Positions 34,658-41,881 of a stretch of DNA of 64,000 nucleotides are shown one piece after another. Each line of letters opens with the position of its first letter. The first letter of the stretch is position 1. Source of the stretch: Glebionis coronaria (taxonomy: Eukaryota; Streptophyta; Magnoliopsida; Asterales; Asteraceae); assembly GCA_025667525.1 (NCBI GenBank), contig CM046874.1:426024400-426088399 (forward strand), written 5' to 3'. The notes beneath the pieces are model-generated. The model had not been told where the DNA came from. It worked only from the letters and a program-made list of their open reading frames with translations, and made no database searches. Position numbers and translations under genes: made by a program.

Positions 34658-35719
34658 AATCCCCTCACACTTAAGTTTTGCTCGTCCTCGAGCAAGGAAA
34701 AGAAAAACTTTGCTTGCCCTCAAGCAAATAAAAATTAAGTTAGAAACTACCTAGGTTCTAAAAGAAAAGAAAATTTTTAAAATTTTATGAAAAATTGAAA
34801 AATCTATGAAAATCTGAAAATATTTTTGGTTTTTATAAAAAATGGCTACAGGTGAAAACCCCCCACACTTATGAGGTTGCTTGTCCTCAAGCAAATAAAA
34901 GAAAAATATTTTTGTATTTTTTTTATATATATACGAAATCGCTAAAGGTGCAAACCCCCTCACACTTAAGAGGTTGCTTGTCCTCAAGCAAGTAAACGAA
35001 AATATTTACAACATGGTGCATGAAATGGTTAGAAAAATAAGATTCAAAGCTACAAATTACAAACAAAATTAAACTGAATGGCGTGAGCACCACGTATTTA
35101 CATCTAAAGAGGACTTTTATTGGGTTGTAAGGTTAAGGCTTTGGGTTAATGGGGTATGGATAAGACATAGGAATTTTATGAGAGGTGTATCACGAATATA
35201 CACGTTAAAAGACTAAGTCCCATGTTGTTAGTTACCGAACAAATTACAAGCCCAAAAATGATCATAGCTACGAGCTTTATTCAACACATATCGATCAACA
35301 CAAATATATATCACGTCTTAGCACATTGGCTAATCGATATCTAAACATACTTCTTCTTCCTTCATCTTCATAATATAGCTCATTGGCTATTTTTGTCATC
35401 GTCAACTTTTCTTTTTTACTTTTTCTTGTCGATGACTTATTCTTTTTTTTTTCTTTTTCTCATCCTCCTCTTTTTTTTCAATTTTTTTTGCATACATCAC
35501 ATGCTCCCCTCACACTTCGCTTAAGCACACACCACAAAAAATACAAATAGAAGCGTGCACTCTCCATCTTTGTTGGAATAGCACATACACATAGCGAAGT
35601 GTGACAACTATAAATCATCAAAAACGATCCACCATACCATGAAACTAGCAACCCTCTATTTAGACTTTGACAAGGGTTAGGCTAAGGTTTAAGGTTAAAT
35701 TTTTTTTCTTTTTAGTGGA
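34658..35719 (-). other. G2 3' UTR with multiple PPT-hairpin modules
   Basis: AATCCCCTCACACTTAAG (34658-34675) is the polypurine tract in reverse complement. TCCT- or CCCT-loop hairpins follow at 34678-34695, 34710-34727, 34877-34894 and 34974-34991. Those at 34877 and 34974 again have a CCCC(C)-CACACTTA motif just before them. Another CCCCTCACACTT is at 35504-35515. The rest is T-rich and has no gene. G1 inserted at the right end (target GTGGA, 35715-35719). Confidence 0.8.
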
Positions 35720-36017
35720 TGATACACAGATTTTGCTAGGTTCAATTTTCTCTCGATATCCTCTCGAATTGATCTAGGTCTTAAGTGGAATGATTGTTCT
35801 TGGTTACTAAATAAAGGGGTTTGGTTTTCTAATCTAATAAAAAGTGGAAATGAAAGTTTAAATCAAAAACAATTACTTTAATTATAATTAACTAAGACTT
35901 GGTTTAAAATTTAAAGTTCAAATTAAAATTAAAGTTAGAATGCAAATTGTGAAATGTGAGTAAAGAGATAGTAAAACAACAACAGTAAAACAGTAACTTT
36001 AAAATACCCAAAAATAA

Positions 36018-36380
36018 CTGATTCGGAACTTTAAACCTTGATTCGGAACTATCTGATTCGGAAGGTACTATTCACTCATCCGGAACTTGCTCATTCGGAA
36101 TCTTCCGAATGAAGGTTGCTGATTCGGAAGTTTAGAAACTTCCGAATGAAAGACTAGTTCGGAACTTCTTCTTGGTTCGGAACTTATGGTTTGATTCAGA
36201 ACCTTCCGGATGAAGGTTGATTCGGAAGTTGCTGGTGCGGAAATAATTGATTCGGAACTCTCAGCTTGATTCGGAACTGACTGGTCCGGAAGTCACTGAT
36301 CCGGAACTTAGTGCTTGGTTCGGAAGTTTCCGAATGAAGCCTTCATTCGGAACTTTTTGGCTTGATTCGGAAGTCTGGAA
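36018..36380 (-). repeat. TTCCGAA motif array in the G1 LTR leader
   Basis: About 22 copies of TTCGGAA(C/G) or its complement in 365 bp, irregularly spaced, downstream of the TATA box in element sense. Duplicated in the other LTR at 45378-45740. Two of the six LTR differences fall here. Confidence 0.85.
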
Positions 36381-36802
36381 ACCCAGTTACAGTAGCAGTA
36401 ACGAAGAACACGGAACACAGGTTTTAATCAAAATCAAATCAAATACTTAAAAAGGTTTTACCAAACTAAACACAAATCATTTAGACACCATAAGCAACGA
36501 ATCCCACTAATAAAAACACAAATCCCATCAACTTTTGAAGATCAAATCAAGAAAAATAAAAGCTTAAGAACTTGAAGATAAAAATGAAGATGAACAAGAT
36601 TAAAATGGAAAGATTAAACAAAAGCTTTGTATTGAATGATTAATGTTTTGACAAGATAAACCAAAGATTAAAATTACAAGATTGGAAAGACAAGGATAAA
36701 AATCACCAATCACCCTAGTGGTGATGGTGTTCTACGAACCAGGAAGAAAGAGTGGGGAGGAAGAAAGAGAAACTAAAAACTAGCTCTAAAATGTGTGAGG
36801 GG

Positions 36803-36820
36803 AAGGCTATTTATAGCCTT
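36803..36820 (-). promoter_or_regulatory. G1 TATA box embedded in an inverted repeat
   Basis: AAGGCTA (36803-36809), TTTA, TAGCCTT (36814-36820): a perfect 7-bp inverted repeat that contains the TATA box (sense GCTATAAATAGC). Identical copy at 46163-46180. Confidence 0.75.
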
Positions 36821-37260
36821 GTCCTTTGGTTGGTGAGTGGGCTTTCTCCCGTTCTTCTTGTCTTTTCGTCTTTTCAGAAAAGTTTCCGTTTTCGATTCTG
36901 ATTCGGGATTTGTCGTCGATTAAATTCAACTCGTCTTTTAATTTCTTCGTTTAAAGGACTTGAGTTTCTTCGACTTATATAAATCTTCCATCTTTGGTCC
37001 TTTTCTTCGATAAATCTTCGAATAGGCCCAGTGACTTCAAATCTTTTGCATCTCTTGGACAATAGACTTTATCTTGAGTCTTTTTCTTCAGTAAAGCCCG
37101 TGCAATCCCATGTTTTCTTCAATATTCATCCGGTTGGCTCTGAAAACACAATAAACACAAAAACCACGCATAATTCCAAACAAATGATATTAAATACGTG
37201 TTTTGGTCTCGTTTTAGCCCGAATTAAGTGGTAAAAGGATGGGTGTTTACACACCTATCA

Positions 37261-39193
37261 AATCCCCTACACTTAACCATTGCCATGCCCTCATGCAATG
37301 CTTAGTGATAAAGCAAGCTTACACTTTTCTCATAATTAATCAACCTTGGCCTTATTTAATATGCTACTAAACAAAAATTAAAGAAATAAAACTTCAAAGA
37401 TAACAAAGGGATAGAGAACCATTTTCTCTTGAAAATAGCTACATGGAAATAACTTGCAAAGAAATCGATGACTTACATTAGGGCTTTGGTGCTGCGAAGA
37501 TTTATCACCCTCAAGTTTCACGTTCCCCAAACTAAGCTTAAAAACGAGATCATTGTTATTATAAGTTAGCAATTCAAACACTTACACACATGGCTTAATT
37601 AAATGCTTAAACTCCCTTATTCCTAGGTGTATCTCTTATATTTTATTTTTGTCTTAGAATGATCATGAAGATGCATTTTTGGACTTATTTCGATAGTTTA
37701 TTAGGGCTGAAAGCAAAGTAGGATGATTTGATCAATAGTTAGCTAAAGGACAAAATCTCTTAAAACTGCTTCTCGGGATATCAAAAAGTTCATATCTTGG
37801 CATAACTTGGTTCACGATTTGAGACCTTTCTCGGGCCGATATTTGGCATGTACTTCATACTTCATATCTTCGAGAGACGTTATTGAGATAATGGTCTTCT
37901 CATCATAATAGAGTTTCTTCACTTGGAGACTTTTGAGAGGTACTCCAACTTTGTTGACCACGACTTCATGATTATTTCTTCAATCTCTAATTGGGATTTT
38001 GAGATACAACGATCCGCCTCCTTTTCGGACTTGGATCTATTTATCCTCATACCTTGTTAGGGTCTTTTCGGATAGACTTCTCCATGATCTTTATAGGAGT
38101 TGATTGCTTTTCGTCGTGAGTCTTGATCCTTCATATTGACTTTAGGAATAATGCTTTTCACATCACTTTGGATCTTCAGCAATAAAATTGAATCCTCATG
38201 CCTTGTTAGGGCCTTTTCGGACTCGCCAATCTTCGTGCCCCGCTTCATAAGTTATGCCTTGGCTATGAACTCTTATCATTACCGAGCAACTTTTAAACGA
38301 TCTTGGGCTAGAAGCTAAGTAACTTTTCAAATCGTAAGACCTTACTTATTGCAGATAAATTATTAGCAAGTGATGGGAGAATAGGCAAATAATTACACCA
38401 AGTGAGCTTGCGCAAGAATACCGACTTATAATTGACTCTATCATTTCTCGTCCTCCACAATTTAAAATCTCAAGTAATGAGACTCGTGGATGCTTAGCCT
38501 AATAAACCAATTAAGGCCTACATGGTTAAGGATACTAGCTAGAATAAACTTGGATAAGTCTATTCGGGTTGAGTCAAAATAAACGCAACGGGCCTAATAG
38601 ATCAAAGACTTCTAAACTAGCTACGCCACTTTATTAATATTTTTGACTTTATTGCGGGATATATACATATGAAAGCAATGATAAAAATTTAAAAATTACA
38701 ACTAAATGGCCAAAGTTAATAAAAAATTTGAAAAATGTTGAAAAATAGGATTTTCCGGTTAATTGAAGGCATTTTCATGGAAAAGTCTACTTAAAACTTC
38801 GATAGAAGTCCCCCCTACACTTAAGATAAACATTGTCCTCAATGTTTAAGCATGTGGGAAAAGTTTACCCTACACTTATGACATTGTGCACGTTGGTTAA
38901 CTCAAGTTAAGGAAGAGACGACTAAAGTGATCAATTTCAAATGTGAGTATGAAGAAAATTGAATCACGATAGTTGAGAGATAGAACCGGATTTCGGATAA
39001 ACACGGGAGCACGGTTCTTCAAAGATTCCAAGAGTGCACTTATCCCTGTAATCACATCACCACAAAGACAAACGCATATACAAGTCCCCCCCTACACTTA
39101 GGGGATTAGAACATAAAAGGATAGATACTCGGGTTGCCTCCCGAGGAGCGCTTGTTTTTGATAACCGAGTCACGAGCCTGACTCGACCCAAAG
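37261..39193 (-). other. G1 3' UTR with polypurine tract, hairpins and conserved blocks
   Basis: AATCCCCTACACTTA (37261-37275) is the polypurine tract in reverse complement. A bulged hairpin (37278-37300) follows. A perfect 9-bp hairpin with TCCT loop lies at 38827-38848, again preceded by CCCCCTACACTTA (38812-38824). CCTTGTTAGGG-CTTTTCGGA occurs twice (about 38052 and 38201). Most of this UTR is homologous to the G4 3' UTR (54077-56125), and parts to G3 and G5. The ORF at 38057-38248 (minus) has a counterpart in G4 but no recognisable domain. Confidence 0.8.
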
Positions 39194-41857
39194 TTAGTTC
39201 ATGGGGAACGTGGTGAGGGATGGAATCACCTCCTGAGAGGTGTCCTCACCAAAGTACAACTTCACTCGTTGGCCATTCACCTTAAAATTTGGTCCATTAG
39301 GTTGAGCAAGCTCGAGAGTACCATATGGAAAAATTTGGGCAATGGTGAATGGGCCGGACCAACGAGATTTGAGCTTGCCCGAGAAGATTTTCAACCGAGA
39401 GTTAAAAAGTAAGACTTTGTCTCCAACATGGAACTCTCGGTTTTTAATCTTAGAGTCGTGAATGAGCTTAGTTCTTTCCTTATAGATCAAAGAATTTTCA
39501 TAAGCCTCATTCCGAAGTTCATTCAGCTCATTGAGTTGGATCTTGCGTAGGTCACCGGCTTTGTTTATATCAAAATTAGCCCACTTCAAGGCCCAATAAG
39601 CCTTGTGCTCCAACTCAATGGGGAGGTGGCACGCTTTCCCGTACACAAGACGATAAGGCGTACAGCCGATCGGGGTCTTGTAAGCAGTACGAAAAGCCCA
39701 CAAAGCATCATCAAGTTTATCAGCCCATGAGGCACGATGCTCTCCCACAGTTCTTTCAAGAATTCGCTTCAGCCCTCGGTTTGATATTTCAGCCTGGCCA
39801 TTAGTTTGTGGGTGGTAGGCTGTGGAAAGACGATTGTTTATACCGTACTTAGCCATGACTCTAGCAAATTGGTCATTGCAGAAATGAGTCCCACGATCAC
39901 TAATAATGGCGCGAGGCACACCGAATCTAGCAAATAGAGCCTTCAAAAAGTTACAAACCACCCTTGCGTCATTAGTAGGCAAAGCTTTGGCTTCAACCCA
40001 CTTTGAAACGTAGTCAACGGCTACAAGGATGTATTTGTTTCCTTTAGACGAAGGGAATGGCCCCATAAAGTCGATACCCCAAACATCAAAAATTTCACAC
40101 TCTTGAATGAAATTCTGAGGCATCTCGTCTTTATGTGTGATTTTGCCTTGCTTTTGGCAAACATCACATCGCTTAACCATATTGTGAGCATCACGATATA
40201 TGGAGGGCCAATAAAATCCCGAATCAAACACTTTCTTAGCGGTGTAGTTGGGACCAAAGTGACCACCGGTGGGTCCTTTGTGGCAAGCATCAAGGATGTC
40301 CGACGCTGCCGGTCCATCAACACATCGGCGAATAATCAGGTCAGCACATTGTTTGAATAGGTAAGGGTCGTCCCAAAAGTAAGTCTTGATGTCGGTAAAG
40401 AACTTCTTCTTTTGCTGGGACGTCAACCCTTCCTTGAGAATTCCACCCGCCAAGTAGTTTGCAAAGTCCGCAAACCACGGGGTTTCATTCGGCTTCGAGT
40501 TTATAGACATTAAGGTCTCCAAGGGAAAAGAATCATTGATTTCTTTGGTCGGATGATCCCCTTGGTATGGATCCTCAAGTCTACTAAGATGGTCCGCGGC
40601 TAGGTTTTCTGCTCCTTTTTTATCGCGGATGTCGATTTTAAATTCCTGGAGCAGCAAAACCCAGCGAAGAAGTCTTGGTTTGGAATCTTGCTTTGTCAAC
40701 AAGTACTTCAACGCGGAATGATCGGTGTACACAATGGTGGTGGAAAGGACAAGATAGGGGCGGAATTTCTCAAAAGCATAGACAACAGCTAAAAGCTCTT
40801 TTTCGGTTGTCGTATAATGCAATTGTGCCCCAGTCATTGTCTTGCTAGCGTAATGGATCGGTTGGAAGTGTTTGTTCACTCTTTGTCCAAGAACCGCTCC
40901 AATAGCAAAATCGCTAGCATCGCACATCAACTCAAAGGGAAGCTCCCAATTAGGGGTAACCAAGACGGGTGCCTTAGTTAGCTTATCCTTAAGCGAGTTG
41001 AAGGCTTCAAGGCACTCTTTGGAAAAGATAAAAGGAGTATCTTTTTCCAAGAGGTGGGTCATCGGGCAAGCGATTTGAGAAAAATCTTTGATAAATCGAT
41101 GGTAGAAGCCCGCATGACCCAGAAAACTTCTCACACCCTTCACGGTTGAAGGTGGAGGCAACTTTGCTATAACATCAACTTTAGCACGGTCTACTTCAAG
41201 ACCGGCTTTCGAAATCTTATGTCCAAGCACGACGCCTTCTTTTACCATAAAATGGCATTTTTCCCAATTTAGAACAAGGCGAGTGTCTTCGCACCGCTTT
41301 AGCATACGTTCTAAATTGGCAAGGCAAGCAGAGAAGGAATCCCCGAAGACCGAGAAATCATCCATGAAGACTTCCATGGTTTGTTCAACCATGTCATGGA
41401 AGATAGCTAACATGCACCTTTGGAAAGTCCCGGGCGCATTACATAAGCCAAAAGGCATTCTTTTGTAAGCGAAAGTGCCATAGGGATAAGTGAATGTAGT
41501 CTTCTCTTGATCTTGGGGATCGATGGGTATTTGAAAATAACCCGAGAAACCATCGAGAAAGCAGTAATATTCATTACCGGCTAATCGTTCAAGCATTTGG
41601 TCCATGAAAGGTAGAGGGAAATGATCCTTTCTCGTGGCATCATTGAGTTTGCGGTAGTCTATACAAACTCTCCACCCAGTAACGAGACGAGTGGGAATCA
41701 ACTCGTTGTGTTCATTGGGAACAACGGTTATTCCGCCCTTCTTGGGCACACAATGGATTGGACTAACCCACGGTGAATCCGAAATAGGGTAAATCATACC
41801 CGCATCAAGAAGTTTGATAACCTCTGTTTTGATGACTTCATGTATTTTTGGATTCAC
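39194..41857 (-). CDS. pol: G1 Pol: reverse transcriptase, RNase H, integrase
   Basis: 887 codons from the first ATG after a TAG. RT is at about residues 15-250: [43 protein letters not shown] and the catalytic FMDD (Asp 166 and 167, near 41357-41362), then [16 protein letters not shown]. RNase H runs from about 295 ([32 protein letters not shown]). Integrase has a zinc domain near 515-565 ([19 protein letters not shown]), a catalytic core near 580-690 ([24 protein letters not shown]) and a C-terminal module [10 protein letters not shown] near 845. All key catalytic residues looked for are present. It is in the same frame as the Gag-protease ORF, separated only by TAG (41882-41884) and eight codons. 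In G3 the TAG position is Lys (AAG). Either the TAG is a recent nonsense mutation or Pol is made by read-through. Confidence 0.95.
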   Translation of the reverse strand: MNPKIHEVIKTEVIKLLDAGMIYPISDSPWVSPIHCVPKKGGITVVPNEHNELIPTRLVTGWRVCIDYRKLNDATRKDHFPLPFMDQMLERLAGNEYYCFLDGFSGYFQIPIDPQDQEKTTFTYPYGTFAYKRMPFGLCNAPGTFQRCMLAIFHDMVEQTMEVFMDDFSVFGDSFSACLANLERMLKRCEDTRLVLNWEKCHFMVKEGVVLGHKISKAGLEVDRAKVDVIAKLPPPSTVKGVRSFLGHAGFYHRFIKDFSQIACPMTHLLEKDTPFIFSKECLEAFNSLKDKLTKAPVLVTPNWELPFELMCDASDFAIGAVLGQRVNKHFQPIHYASKTMTGAQLHYTTTEKELLAVVYAFEKFRPYLVLSTTIVYTDHSALKYLLTKQDSKPRLLRWVLLLQEFKIDIRDKKGAENLAADHLSRLEDPYQGDHPTKEINDSFPLETLMSINSKPNETPWFADFANYLAGGILKEGLTSQQKKKFFTDIKTYFWDDPYLFKQCADLIIRRCVDGPAASDILDACHKGPTGGHFGPNYTAKKVFDSGFYWPSIYRDAHNMVKRCDVCQKQGKITHKDEMPQNFIQECEIFDVWGIDFMGPFPSSKGNKYILVAVDYVSKWVEAKALPTNDARVVCNFLKALFARFGVPRAIISDRGTHFCNDQFARVMAKYGINNRLSTAYHPQTNGQAEISNRGLKRILERTVGEHRASWADKLDDALWAFRTAYKTPIGCTPYRLVYGKACHLPIELEHKAYWALKWANFDINKAGDLRKIQLNELNELRNEAYENSLIYKERTKLIHDSKIKNREFHVGDKVLLFNSRLKIFSGKLKSRWSGPFTIAQIFPYGTLELAQPNGPNFKVNGQRVKLYFGEDTSQEVIPSLTTFPMN

Positions 41858-41881
41858 CCTTCGTTGGCTTTGAATAGTGGG

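Larger units (their letters stand above)
35720..37260 (-). repeat. 3' LTR of G1
   Basis: TGATACACAG...CACCTATCA, 1541 bp. In sense: U3 start inverted repeat (37237-37260), TATA box inside an inverted repeat (36803-36820), then a transcribed leader with about 22 TTCGGAA-type motifs (36018-36380). Short ORFs here (36247-36450, 36874-37062, 37031-37234) recur in the other LTR and show no domain. Confidence 0.95.

Noticed and set aside
36018..36380. CRISPR-like array of TTCGGAA repeats
   Set aside because: Units are only 7-10 bp, spacing is irregular, both orientations occur, and the array is inside a eukaryotic LTR and duplicated with it.
38057..38248. Conserved small gene in the G1 3' UTR
   Set aside because: The G4 counterpart diverges after about 45 codons and no domain is visible; shared DNA ancestry explains the similarity. 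Kept only as part of a finding on the doubled motif.
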